Source: Progne subis subis
Lineage: Eukaryota > Chordata > Aves > Passeriformes > Hirundinidae
Reading direction: 5' to 3'
Assembly: GCA_022316685.1 (NCBI GenBank)
Contig: JAKJHU010000627.1
Location: forward strand, 1-64,000
DNA length: 64,000 bases
In this document: piece by piece, positions 13,218 through 25,749 of the stretch
Layout of the letters: every line of letters begins with the position of its first letter
Position numbering within the stretch: position 1 is the first letter of the stretch
Translations under genes and position numbers: made by a program
Notes under the pieces: model-generated
Told to the model about the DNA's origin: nothing
Databases searched by the model: none
The model's input: only the letters and a program-made list of their open reading frames with translations

Positions 13218-13689
13218 CAGTCACCGAGTTCTTTGTAGGCTCCATGGAGATTGCTCTCCAAAGAATCCATTTCCACCTATGTTGTCAAAATAATCCATAT
13301 GTGACCATAGTAAAAAAATCATCAGTCTGAGAAGTGGTGGAAGATGATAGAGAACATTTACATGAAATGTCTGCGTTGCTGGGCTTTTATGTTCAGATTT
13401 AGGGAAATACGCTTCTGCTGCTTAAAAAAAAGTGGGATTAATTTTTACTGTACGGAAATAACTGCCAAGGATTGTGGATAAATATTCACAAGGAGCAGGG
13501 GAGGTGAAGAGCAAGGGTGAGGTCTCTAGCAGGTCATTGAACATTCTGCAGGCAGAAACCACATGGAAAATGAAAGCAGCTGCAACAGTACTGATGGACT
13601 GGCATCGCTCACACAGAGCAGGTTCCAGAGGATGAAGAAACCTCTCTGAGACCAACAATATTTGCTGACAACCCCAGTAATTCCCACAG

Positions 13690-13930
13690 TCACCTCAGGT
13701 GTGATTACTACGCAAAGATTAATTTGACAGCTCTCTCCGTTAAATGATTGTCACACCCTGTGTGTTTGACTGTCTCTTTAAGACTTTGGCAAGTGTTTTG
13801 GCACACTTCGGTCCTACCCTGTTCTTGTAAGTGTTGCTTATTGCTATGGCAACGCTAATCAATCATCATGCTAAAAATAGGCCTTTCGTTTTTCGAGAGG
13901 TTATATGTAGGGAATTGCAAACACGACTGC
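13690..13930 (+). promoter_or_regulatory. Candidate intronic enhancer (RFX, PBX/HOX and MEF2-like sites)
   Basis: Within about 200 bp lie an X-box-like palindrome ATTGCTATGGCAAC (13840-13853, RFX-type), a PBX/HOX-like ATCAATCATC immediately after it, and an exact MEF2 consensus CTAAAAATAG (13871-13880). Several CpG dinucleotides follow within the next 60 bp although the surrounding intron is CpG-poor. Retained CpGs and dense motifs suggest a conserved regulatory element. This rests on motif reading only, and single motifs occur often by chance. Confidence 0.3.
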
Positions 13931-16643
13931 GAGCTGTGCTTTCCATATGCTGCTCTCATTCCCTTCATTCTGAGGTGGAAATGCCCTGCTCACGGCTGGT
14001 AATTACTGGTACACATCCCTGTTATTGCACTGGGTGCTCTCCTGAGCCTTAAACCTCTCCTGGCTCTTCCAAAATTGAGGTGCCAAATATAGAAAGTTTA
14101 GGAAAGCAAACAAAAACCCTGGATATTCCCCTTTCTTGTTTTTGAGTGTCACAAGTCTGCTGGGGTATAACAATTTTTAAAGGAGTTTATAAAACATCTC
14201 AAAAATCTGGAGGTGACAATACCTAAGATGCCTCCTTTGAGAGCTTTACACAAAGACACCTTACCACTGAAGACACTGCGACTGAAGAATCATTCTGTAG
14301 AACTTAAGTTTAAGTTCAAGTTCAAGATTGAATTTGCCACTATTTCATTCCAAGAGGAACCTTGCAAGCTGTAGAGGTAGTGAAATGGAGAGCTGGAAGC
14401 AGTGCCCTGTGCATTCCTGCGTGTGCTCGGGATCGATCGTCTCCAGGTCAGCGCTGGAAGAACACGGGCCCCAGAGGAGGCAGAGCAGAAAGGGAGTGGT
14501 GCTCAGAAGAAAATAAGAATCTCCTAAAAGGTTTATTACCTGCTATTCACTCCCCAGTTTGATTCTGACTGTTGCATAACAATTTTAATCCTCGTTAATA
14601 TGCAGCCGCTTGAGGGGAAAAAACCCAACTTTTTGCACGATGAATAATAGTCTTTTGAATGATGCATAAACAGTTTTCTGGTTCTGCCAGAGCCCTCTGC
14701 CAATTAGTCAGAGTGCAGCTGATGAATCATGAGACACATTCTGTGAAATGTTCAAAAATTTGGACCCCGCTAAGTGTTCCTGTAAGGCAGCGAGACCCCC
14801 CACAGCTGCTGGAGCAGTAGTTGCCAGCCAGTTGAGTTTCTGCGAGAGATTTTTGCGGTGGAGGACTTTCTGGTGAATTTGAATTTTCATTTGGGGTAAG
14901 CCCATGTTACCATTATAATCTCAAATTAGGTTGTTACTGTTCTCTCCTTCATACTAAACACAGAGGGAGGCTGCCTGTGGGTGGCTTTCCAGAAAGTGGC
15001 TCTCTAAGGAGGTGGCTTGAGGTAAATGGCACCATTCTTCTATGCTATCCTGAGGATCCTTGGTCTTTTCTTAATGCTTCTTCTTGAAATGCAAGGTTAG
15101 AAGAGCTCTTGTTTTAATTAGAGCTTAGATTCTGGGTCACAGGAATCAATAGCTAGACTCCAGCAGTGGCCTCACGTTCAGTACATGGATTGGTGACATT
15201 TCGGTGCCATGACCTGACTCATTGCTGGCAACCTCTGGACAGTGATTGAAAATAGCAGGCATTTCTTTAATACCAAGGTGAACGGGAAATCTGACATTTG
15301 GCTTTATTCATAATTCCTTCTGAAGCTGCAGATGTGCTTCAGATGAACAGCATGAAGGGTGTTTTGCTTCCCATGGCACCGGAACCTTATTTTGAGGAAT
15401 GTCTCGCTTGTTTTTTCAACAAGGATTGATTCTAGATGAGCTTATTGATAGCGGATATCCCGTGATCAGAAGACTGAACAATGACTTCTTGGGTGATACC
15501 CACTGAAGGAGGGATGCATTTGCTGCAGTCTGCAAAGAGCTGCCTTCTCATTCCCATTCTTGCACTACACCTGGCCTCAATGCCCTTTTCCCTTACTCAC
15601 CAGCCCCTCCCTTAGAGGAGCTCTCTGAGTGTTTTCAAGCCTGAACTTGGACCAGCAGCAGTGTGAGCACTGAGGCATCCAAACATCCTCGTTGGGTAAC
15701 CTGTACGTACAGCCCATGGAAGAGTCATTTGCCATAGGGGATTAGTGATGCATCACACAAGGAACTGGCAGTTAATGCAAGGAAAGCCTTGGTGACTAAT
15801 AGGAAAGACACTGAACCTGTGTCATTCAGAGCTGGTTAGACAGCTGCTCTATCTGCCTGTCTTGAAAACTTGCTTTGAAAGGACTGTGAAATGATAAATA
15901 AAATGTATTGGAAATATTTATTATGATGGGATTATGTTGCCTAGAATTACAAATTCTAGTCTTCGTAAGTCAACTAAGATAAGCAATCCTCGGAAAAATA
16001 AATTTATTCCTATGTAAATACAGAATATTAGTCTTTACAGAAAAACATTGGTGTAATTTTTTTTGTGGCATTATTATCTAAAGATTTATTTGGATTTAGT
16101 ATAAAGGAATTTTCACAGGGGCTCATAATCCGTCTTAATTTCATTAATAGGAAATTATGCTAAAATTAATTTCTCATTGAAAATTAAGAAAAACCCCTCA
16201 CATATGAAAGCATTGCTGTCTGTTTGGTCTGGATCTGCATCTGCTGAAGTGTCCTTGGGTTTTTCTATATGAGACATAGACTGGTCTATGATGAGGGATA
16301 TCGAGCTGCTCTCAAGATCTTAGTGAATTGAATTTCTAATAAGACATCCAGGACATTCATACTCCTGGGCATAGTGAGCAAGAAACCATTGCATCTAATT
16401 ATTCCAGACTGCTTTTAGTGATTTATTTATATCTTCATTATAATTTTCAGCTTTTAGATAGAATCTCTGGATCCCTCCAGAATCATCAAACATTTCAGGT
16501 TTACATTCTGTGAACATTTACTTTTTTTCTCGAGGTAATCTGAAAAAAATAAGAAAGGTGATACCAAAAGGGATGTAATGAACGTGTCAGCTGACGAAGC
16601 AAGGCATATTTCTCGTGTTAAACATACTTTTCTTTTGTTGCAG

Positions 16644-16715
16644 TGTTCATTTTTGCCTAAATTCTCCATTCATATAGAGACAAAATATGAGGACAACAAA
16701 GGAAGCAATGACAGT
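16644..16715 (+). CDS. PITPNC1: PITPNC1 coding exon, 72 nt
   Basis: A symmetric phase-0 exon of 24 codons encoding CSFLPKFSIHIETKYEDN and GSNDS, the segment following the microexon-encoded Glu-Tyr-Thr. It is preceded by a T-rich tract and TTGCAG and followed by a perfect GTAAGT donor at 16716-16721. It forms part of the central beta-sheet wall of the PITP lipid cavity, with IHIETKYEDNKG corresponding to the IKIETWHKP strand of PITP-alpha. The terminal Ser is where I remember Thr in human. Confidence 0.96.
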
Positions 16716-19700
16716 GTAAGTATGACACCTTGTGCAAATGTTGATTTAATCCTCTTTGTTAAGCACAGTCCGTGTCTGGGGCCTGGAGGTCTCTCCATTT
16801 GGGAAAAAGGCTCCATCAAACTTGTGCCTTTGCCCCTCCCTGGGTGTCCTGGTCTTGGGCAGCTGCAGAGGAGTTATCTCTGGAATACCAGGAAATGAAA
16901 GATCTGTGTACACACCTTCCTTTCTGCCTCTTCTATTCTATTTGTTCCTTCTCTAAACACGACATAATTTACATATGCGTATTTAGTAGTGATGAACATT
17001 TATGGAAAGTAAAGATGACTGGGGTTTTGTTGGTGTGCTTGTATTCCCCTTTCTGTGTTTCACATTATTATCTCTGAATAAAGGGCGTTGAATTCCAAGG
17101 AGGTGTCAGGAAGAACAAACGGAAACTAAACAATGGTCAGAGATGAGAGATCTCAGTAAGCAGCTTCAAGGGAACAATGGCTGTGCACTCAGGTGATGCT
17201 TTTGGCAATCACTTTCCCGAAGTTAAAAATTTTCTGAGTTAAATCTTAGAGATGAGAAGGACAATTAACTATGGAAAATCCTCTTTAGAGGAAGGGTGGG
17301 AGTGAGTAGCCAACAGCTTTTTATCAGAGAGGCTCAGGAGCAGAAGGGAGGAGGTCAGTCAGACTTTGTTGTGCAGAGAGCAAAGCAGAGTCTTACACCT
17401 TGCAAAAAAAACACAGTAACTTTCAATAAAGCCAGCATGTAAAGATTGGGTTCATACACAAATATATTTCTCCGTGTTTCATTTTGGTATGCATTGGCTG
17501 CAGACTTATGGGAAGAAGTTTCTCGAAGGCATGAAATAAAGTTTAAATGTCTGGAAATTAGATCTGTAAAACAGAGAGCCAATGTTTGAACACATTCTTA
17601 AGGAGCAAAAAGGCAGTCAAGCATATTTTAAGGGGTCTGAGCACAGCCTTCCCTTGGTTTGGGGTGTCTCTCCAGCAGCCTTGGTAAGAGGAAAGTGTTC
17701 TGTTCTCCAGGTGGGAGGTGCATTTCCCTCAGCCCCCTGGGGCTGCCTGTTCATGAGGCTGACAGCTGTTGCACTGCTTATGGCAGAATAATTACATGTG
17801 CAAGAACAAGGTGGAATTTGGGATAATGCTTTTGGCATGCTGACACTTTCCCACTGGGAACATGACAGGGATCATCTATTAACCACCAATACCACCACTC
17901 ACAGTCGCTGCTACTCTAAGCCAGATCAGCGAGTGAGTTAAAAGAAGTGTATTACGTTACCAGCTAGATGAACATCCTGTAATTTATGCACTTTTTAATG
18001 TTCACTTCTGCTTTTTGGCAGCACTTTAATTCAGAGCAAGCTCACACCTTTGGTTTTGGGAGGTGCAGACTAATTTTCTGGTGCATTATAATGTCAGCAG
18101 TGAGCAGACATGATCTGGGCTGCTGTCTGACGGAGTAAGAACTGAAGCTATTTAAGCAGAGTGAATTCTTTCAGTGTGTCAGCTTGTGGCTAAAATACTG
18201 TGAATCAAGCCCTGAACAGTATCCAGCCAGGGAATTCAGATGAAAGCGGCACAGAGGTGGGATACTCCAGTGATGTAAATCAAAGAAACTCTATTCTGCT
18301 TGAATCCAGCTCTTCCAATGCCATTTTTACCAGAGTGCCTGTGGGGTAATATCATATTACCTTTCTATTACAGCGCCTGAGTCACAGACTAAGCCAGTGT
18401 TTGCCTAGATTAAGAGATTTCACTGACCCCTGCTTGAACTGAGGAGGAGAAAGAGCAGCTGAATTAGGGGGTTGCACGCCAGCCCTAATTTCCTTGATTT
18501 TGTAATTCTGAGAGCTGTGCTGTTCCCTGGTGTGAACACAATAAACCAATGGAAGATGTAAAGTTTTCTGCTCCCATGACCTTTATCTGGGACCACAGAC
18601 ATGACTGGTACAGCACTGAAATGCTGGAAGGTTCCTGAATAAGGAGGGCTTCAGTTCATCCAAACACCTTGGAACTAGGAGCAGGAGTCAACCTCATTTC
18701 CATTACTCAATGGGCAGGATTTAACTTCCCTTAAAACTTGTAAAGTGCATTTCTCCTTTGTGTCAGATGAGTTTAGATTAAATGTCATTGTCTGGGTAGA
18801 AAACAACAGGAAGCATAGCACCCATTCTTATAGATTGTATTTCCCTTCATTGCAGCTATCAGCCTTGTCTGATGAAGAAATAATTAATCCAAAAAATACT
18901 TCTGTAAATTTTGCAGTTGTAATGCAAAATAGACTGAATGAATATTAATGTTACAGTAATGAGGACATAATACAGATCTGATTTTAACTCAGCTATTTCT
19001 CAGTGTATTTTTTAGATCATAAAGGTTTTTTGAAGTCTTTGCACTCTGATCTATTCTTCATTTCCATACTGTTTGATAAAGTAGATACTGATTGTGAAAG
19101 GCAATACTTAGACATAAGGATAATAAAACTAATTCCCACTGATCCATGGAAAAAAGAAATATAAATGGTCTTGGGTTCCTGTCATTTGGTAGGCTGGGAT
19201 GTTATTAGAAATTATTTTGTTTAACATGTTGTATTGTCTGGTATAATTCTTCCTAATTATTGCAATATATCTTGATGCAAAGTTCCTACTGACTTTTCCT
19301 CCATTTGGCATGATAGAAGATAGTAGTGATACTAGTGAAAGATGGTATCTGTTCTGGGACCTGATTTTTCTATGTCTTAGACTTCATCATCATTTTAAGC
19401 TATTTTAAATGTGCTAAAGCCTTCTTCTTCCAATCTGTTAAAGTTTGCAGTTGATTTGCACAAATATAAACACTGACAGAAAGAACAATGGACAATAAAT
19501 GTCTTTATTTAGGTAACCTTGTGTAGTAGTGCAGAACCATAAATCCATCGAGCTGTGATTTCAGAGCTCAGAGCAGCTGATTTTGATCTATCCCATGTAG
19601 ATGTTCCATGGCAACTCTATTCTTAGAAAAACAGAGCCAGTGCTGGATGAACATGTGAGTACATCAAATATTGTCCCTGCTGCCTTGCAGCTTTACAGCT

Positions 19701-22700
19701 TCATTAACACTGTCAGAAACCGGACCAGTGAGTCAGGCCAGTCAGTGCTTCCTCTTGGAGATCTTTGAAAGTAAAAGTCAACTTCTTAAAGAGAAATTTT
19801 ATTTTGAAATTACTTTTATTTTAAATTTAAAAATGGAAATTTTAAAAATTATAATGTTTTGTGGCAATGGGAAGTGGTACCTGTAGAGTCCATGAAAATA
19901 TTGCTTCCCTCCCTTTGTGTTCTGAGCTGCTTGCATTGGTCAGGGTGGTACTGGGGAGTGCTGGGCAGGGGGAAGTGCAGGTGCCTACAACCAACAGCCT
20001 CAGTGGGCACAGGCCAGTGTAAAAGGCACAGTAAACACCTTTCTCCCAAAGGAAAATGAGCACTTTGGGAATTTGAATATAGATAGCTAAAGTCTGTAGT
20101 CTGAATATTAAAAACAGAAGGGACATCTGAGAGAATTCTTACGGGTATCTACTGAATGGAATGGTAGAAATCCGGGCAGGAGGGTGGGAGTTACTGCTTG
20201 TGTGTCAATAAATGGGGTGTGTGCTTTCCATGACAAGACTTCCTGAAGCTCTTTTTTTTTATTTGGACAGCTATTTTCTTTCAACAATCCATTGACTGCT
20301 CAGCATTTGTGTCACAAAGGACTAATTTAGCCAAACTGTCATCTTACTCTCACTTCTCCTCCATCTCTTTTTCTTACTCTTTCAGTGTGCACTCCAGACA
20401 CACACTTTGGGGTTTTTTTTCCCCTTTCAGTGGGGAGTGCACCAAGTGTGCATTGCAATCAGCTGTGTTGATTACAGGGACCCACCATATGGCTGAGTGG
20501 CTGCTGCAATCAGTGCCCAGCCATGTCACACACTGCGTGTCAGGCTCTGCTACAGGGAAAATGTCTGCAAAGCAGCTGAAGGTCCAGGGAAGGCAGAGTG
20601 GGGACAGACACTGCTCAAGGAAATCGCAGAGACATCCAATTTTCCTATTTGTTGCAAAGGATCATTATGTTTGACTGATTTCTGTTGGTTTGTTTTGGTT
20701 TGGGTTTTCAGTCACAGAATTAATTGCTGCTGATATTTGGGGCAGTGATTTTTTGCCATCTGATTGTGTCTGGGGAAAGCAAAAAAAAAGTACAGCTTGT
20801 CAAAAAATTCAAAGGTTGTCAATAATGAGAATTCACTGTATGTAAAACTGCCAGTGCCTTGTTCTTTGTAGAGAGCATTTTTCTCTGGAAAGCTCAGTGG
20901 CTGCATCTTGATTATGAAACTTAAGTAAAATAAATTTTAGGTGTGGCATCTAACAAGAAAATCCATTTCTAGTTTGGTTGAGTTTAGGGTGGTTTTTTCT
21001 CTATTTTTGTCTCCTATCTTAGTAATGTGGAACTAGGTTGTAACAAACTTGAATGTAGCACATGGAAATTAAATGTAAATTTACTATTTAAGGCAACTGC
21101 CATGAAGCAGTGATTTTAGCTGAAAAGGATTCAGCTGTGCCCTGGTTTAGCCTCACTGCACCACAGGATGTCATTCTGGAAACTATCAGAAGAATTGCTG
21201 GGCATCACTCAAAATATGGCAAAGTCAAAGCAAGGGACACTTTCAGGGGGATTTTACTTGTACCTGGACTTTTCCTATATGATGGTACTGAGTATCCCAT
21301 AATTTGCAGTGTAAAAAAATCATGATTTTGTGATGCTTTTCTGCCCTCTAAGAAGTCTGAAAAGATAAAGGCAAACAAGTGGAAAGGTTAGTCTGCAATT
21401 CCTCCTGAGGGAAGATCTCTCTTTGTTGAACTGCAGATCGTATGTCCCAAGCACATATGGCTATCGCAGAACATATGACAAGGCCCACACTGACAGAGTG
21501 TGAACAAGTGCTATGGTTGTGCCTCTACTTCTTGACTTTTCTAAATGAACTACTGAAGTTAGTCAGTAAATCTGGCACTTGAACTAGATGTGACTTAAAA
21601 AAACTGATCCCAGCAAACATTATAGATAGCCTATTGTGGTCTTGGAAGCGCAGCCACTTTGACATAATTACATGAAAATGCAGTTCACTGTCCAGAAAGT
21701 ACAAATCTTAATGAGATATTTTATAAGAGATGGAATAATAGGGGAGTCACGACATGGAGATCAGAAGGAGCAGGGAGCAAGGCTGCAGATAAATATGTAA
21801 CTGCCTCTCCCACTCTGTGGCACACAGGGATATTCCCAGCCAGTTCAGGGAACCAAATTTTCTCAAAGACAGATTCAGTCTTTTTCCATAGAAAAATTGC
21901 TCTCAATTATGCGTGTCCACATAAAGTTTTATCCCATGAACAGGTTTGAAATTGGTCAATTCCTGTAATCTCTGCCCAAATAAATCTCAAAGGGAAATGA
22001 GGGAATTTGGAAGTAGCTGAGGTTGGAGCATGACTTATTGAAAAGATAGACACTGCATAAACTCCATGGGTCGAGTTCTGAGTTGGAGTTTTCCTTCAGA
22101 AAATGAGAGTTCCAGCAGAGCAGGTGACACAGCCTGGGGGGCAGCCAGTGGTCCTGGCCATGGCAATCTGCAGAGATGAGAATTTCAAGGTGGAAAGTAT
22201 ATTTTGTGCATTTTTCTAATGGAAGAAAAGGATTCTTCTTGCAGTCCTTACCACAGTTGCAGCCCTGCCATGAATTAGCTGTCACTTTACAGCCTTCTGA
22301 CCACAAACTCCTTGTGTTTAAGCTGGGAAAAAAAAATCATTTTGTACTAATGACAGAGCCAAACACCTTTCCAGCTGGTAATCCCTTGGATAGTTCCTTT
22401 GCTCTCGAAGAGGGAAACAAACATCACAAGAGAGAATCATGTATTATGAAACAAAGCCAAGCCAGAGGCACAGATGAGACCCTCAAGAGTCCTGATGGTG
22501 CAGATGAGGAGTTTGTCAGTGTGGATGGAATCAATGCATTCAGCAGAAATTGCCTTTATGCTGCTTATATCCAATCCACGTTAGCTGTGGAGATTGGCCA
22601 TAAAAGTTATATTTTAGATTAACTATATCTGAATAAAATTGAAGCCAGCAACTTGGCCTGGAAATAGAAAAAGGGGAAAGGAATAGGAAAAAAATGCTTG

Positions 22701-22940
22701 TAGAAAAGAGGATACTTAATTTCCCATCATATCCTAACCTGACTTTCTGTTCTGACTGTGGCTACCAGGAGAAGGGAAGTCACAAGCAAAGGATGTGCCA
22801 GGACATGTCCTTGTAGGGCAGGAGGGAAACAAAGGAATGAAATTTTAAGTTCACCAGGACGTACATTTCTGCAGTTTCCTGTATGAGCTGTCTTTCTTAG
22901 GGTTCTTTCACCTGCTTGGAGGGGCTTTGTGAACTTTTCT

Positions 22941-23023
22941 TTGGGTTTCTGGTTGGTTGATGGGTTGGTTGGTTTGGGGTTGGGTTTTTTTAGTCGTTTT
23001 GGGGTTTTTGGGTTTTTAATTTT
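22941..23023. repeat. G/T-rich low-complexity tract
   Basis: A run of TTGG, TGGG and TTTTGGGG words on the + strand, including four runs of three or more G (the loop between two of them is long). It is simple-sequence DNA, with at best weak potential for G-quadruplex formation. Confidence 0.6.
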
Positions 23024-24742
23024 TACCAGAAGAAACCAATGACAATCATAATGAAGACCCAGTTGAAACCTTTCTCCCACTTTCTGTCATTCTGTGGGTG
23101 ATGTAGTCTAAATCATGCTGTTTTCATTCCTCTTAGGAAGGGGAAGTACATAAATGTTTCTTGTAAAAAAGCTGTCACGTTACTCTCCCCCCAAATACAA
23201 CCAAAACCCATGGCAAAAAGGCCACTTCAGCCTGAACGTTGCTCTTTGTTTTCCATTTGACTATTTTAATCTCAATTAATTACTTGGCTTCCAAATGTGA
23301 AGCCTGTCCAGTTCTTTCCAATATAATATTTAATATTCTGTCTTTCTACATCATCTTCTTAAGGATACAGATTGTTCTCACCGTTCAGTTTCTGCACATT
23401 TGCAAATACAGTTGCACAGATTGGGAGCCTTATGCTTTTTTTGTGGCCTTTAATCTTTTCCTTTAAAACTTTTAAGTTTTTTTAGTCTCTTTGATCCCAG
23501 CCACAATAAACCCATCCTCCCTACAGGGTTTCAGGCAATCTAAGTTTCTGTGGCTAGGAGAGGCAATAAGAGAATTAGAGCTAAGAAAGAAATCAGTCTT
23601 GTTCTCTAATGACTTCTTATTTTGACTGCTGATAGAATGAGAAGATTAAATCTCTAGCTGCAAATCTTGTGAGGACAATCTGAGAAAGGGAGAAGCATAA
23701 ATGATTAGACAACAAGTTCTGCTGGCAAAGGGAAGTGAGAATGTCATTCAGCAAACTTCTGGAATAAAGGAAATGGTCACAGACCATCTCGGCAGCAAAT
23801 AAGGCATCGTTGAAACGGTTGAAAAATTCCTCCTGGTTTTGACAGATTGGCAAAGGCATCTGTCATCCCCACTTCCATCACAGCATTTTAAAGAGAGAAA
23901 ATGAATTTAGAACTATTTTCCTATGAGGTGAAATATGTGGATCAAGCCTGGGACAGGGCACATTTCTTTGGATAAGATCGTGGGTAATAATCTCCATTTA
24001 GGCCCTTGCAAATTGGCAGAGATTTGCATGTGCTTGAATGTACCTAAACCATGGACAGATTCAAAGCTTCAGCTGACCTGGTAATGTCCATTTAAGTGCA
24101 ATTTCCATTATTTCAGAGAGATTATGGTGAAATGCATCTTGTTCCGGAAATAGTTCAACTGATTTCATCAGGGGCTGCTCTGTATTTCTGAATTTGTTTA
24201 GGAAAAAAGCAAGCAAGGAAGCTTACAAAAGGCGACCTATATATATATATAAACACAGAAGTGATTTACATCAATGTACCCAATTCAGAGAAGGAACACT
24301 ACAGGAGAAGGGCTTCCCAGTTCCAATTTGTTCAAATAATCAACATGATTTTTTGCAAAACAACGACTGGAGAAGGATAAACTGCAAATAAAACGGGGTT
24401 GGAGTTTCTCGGTTCTTCTGCAGTTTCAGATGTATGAACATGTTACATCCAGCTCAGTGAGCGTTCAGTGCTGCCTGTTTTATTCACTACCGAGACAAGT
24501 TAAAATTGTAGAGTCAGACTTTTCCTGTATTTGAAAGATGATTTCCTGAGCAATCTTCTTCCTACCAGCTGGTTCCTGCGTTCACTGGAGTCCATTGCTC
24601 TTTTGAATGCTTTCAATGGGCAGCCCCAATGCTTTCAGAAATAATGAAGCAGCATTTCTGTTACTAAAGAGTTACTGGCATTTGGTATTTTTAACTGTTC
24701 CTCTAGAATTTAATTAAATCAAGAGAGCATTCACTGCATTTA

Positions 24743-24791
24743 CTAAATAAATAAATAAATAAATAAATAATAATAAATATAAATAAATAAA
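24743..24791. repeat. (TAAA)n microsatellite, slightly interrupted
   Basis: About ten TAAA/AAAT units with one or two TAA interruptions near 24770-24780, inside the intron. Confidence 0.9.
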
Positions 24792-25653
24792 ATTTGCTTC
24801 CTGGAAATGTCAACTATAGAACATTGTGCCCCAAAGGAAAAAGCACATTGTGAGCTTATTACTGATCCTGACAGTGGATGCACAACTTCCCTGAATTTCA
24901 TGGCATTAATTCATGGTAGCCTTTTAGCTCAGCACTGTTTCCAAGTCACAGAATCATGAGGGAAATGTATTGCAGACACAGTGTAAGTCACATGGGTCAC
25001 TGAGATGCCTAAATAATTAAATTATGGACACAGGCACAGAAGGATACTGCGCTGCAGCTGCAAATGACCTGGATTTTCAAAATATCTCCATCATTCACCT
25101 TGCATAGAACAGGAGCCTTACTGGCCCAAACGAGGTCCTAAAGGATGGAAATGTGTGTGCACGGATGGGTTGAGGAAGTTTGCAGCTTCCACTGAGGCAG
25201 TTCAACCAAAACTTTGATTCTCAGTGTAACAACAACTCAGACTGACTGTTCCCAGTTAACACCTGCAGACTGCTGCCGTCCTTAGAGGGTGAAAACACCC
25301 CAAGCCCAGAGAGCCGCAGGTTTTTTACACAGTGACAGACTCCAGTACAAAGACTGGAGAGTACAGTAAAACCAATCCAAATTGTTGACTTTGCTGTTTG
25401 TAATCAAAGTCTCCATTCCAAAAAAATCCAAGGACTACAGCAGTGGGAGCAGGAAGTGCTGAACATCGTGAGTAGGGTGGAGAACGTGACCACGTTCCTG
25501 CAAAAATCAAGTATTTCACGCAAAGCTCTTCAGGCACAAGCCTAAAATACATTGTGTTGCACAAGTCATTGAAACTGCTTGTAACAGTTATTCCAGGTGG
25601 ATTTTGTGAGGGTGTTGTTCTGTAACAGCCTTAAATTTCTTTAACTCTTGCAG

Positions 25654-25749
25654 ATTTTTGACAAAGAAGCGAAAGATCTGGAGAGAGAAGTCTGCTTTAT
25701 TGATATTGCCAGCGATGAGATTCCCGAGCGCTATTACAAGGAATCCGAG
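25654..25749 (+). CDS. PITPNC1: PITPNC1 coding exon, 96 nt (last visible)
   Basis: A symmetric phase-0 exon of 32 codons encoding IFDKEAKDLEREVCFIDIA and then SDEIPERYYKESE. This matches the PITPNC1 segment that corresponds to the region of PITP-alpha containing VYIDIA. The acceptor is TTGCAG and the donor is GTAAGA at 25750-25755. The next expected exon should begin with codons for Asp-Pro-Lys-His-Phe and include the KTGRG loop, but I cannot find it in the remaining 38 kb. With the four previous exons it gives 138 uninterrupted codons, indicating a functional gene rather than a pseudogene. Confidence 0.96.

Larger units (their letters stand above)
7672..16643 (+). other. PITPNC1: PITPNC1 intron, about 9 kb
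   Basis: Runs from the GTAAGT donor of the microexon to a pyrimidine-rich tract ending TTGTTGCAG. It is mostly unique sequence. It holds a 780-nt open frame on + (12438-13217) in a pyrimidine-rich stretch, and two short blocks that look like possible regulatory elements (about 13690-13930 and 14575-14760). I recognise no transposon or RNA gene in it. Confidence 0.8.
16716..25653 (+). other. PITPNC1: PITPNC1 intron, about 9 kb
   Basis: Runs from the GTAAGT donor to the CTCTTGCAG acceptor. It contains G/T-rich low-complexity DNA near 22.9-23.0 kb and a TAAA microsatellite near 24.75 kb. Open frames up to 148 codons (22176-22622 +) show no recognisable protein and are treated as chance. No transposon is recognised here. 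Confidence 0.8.
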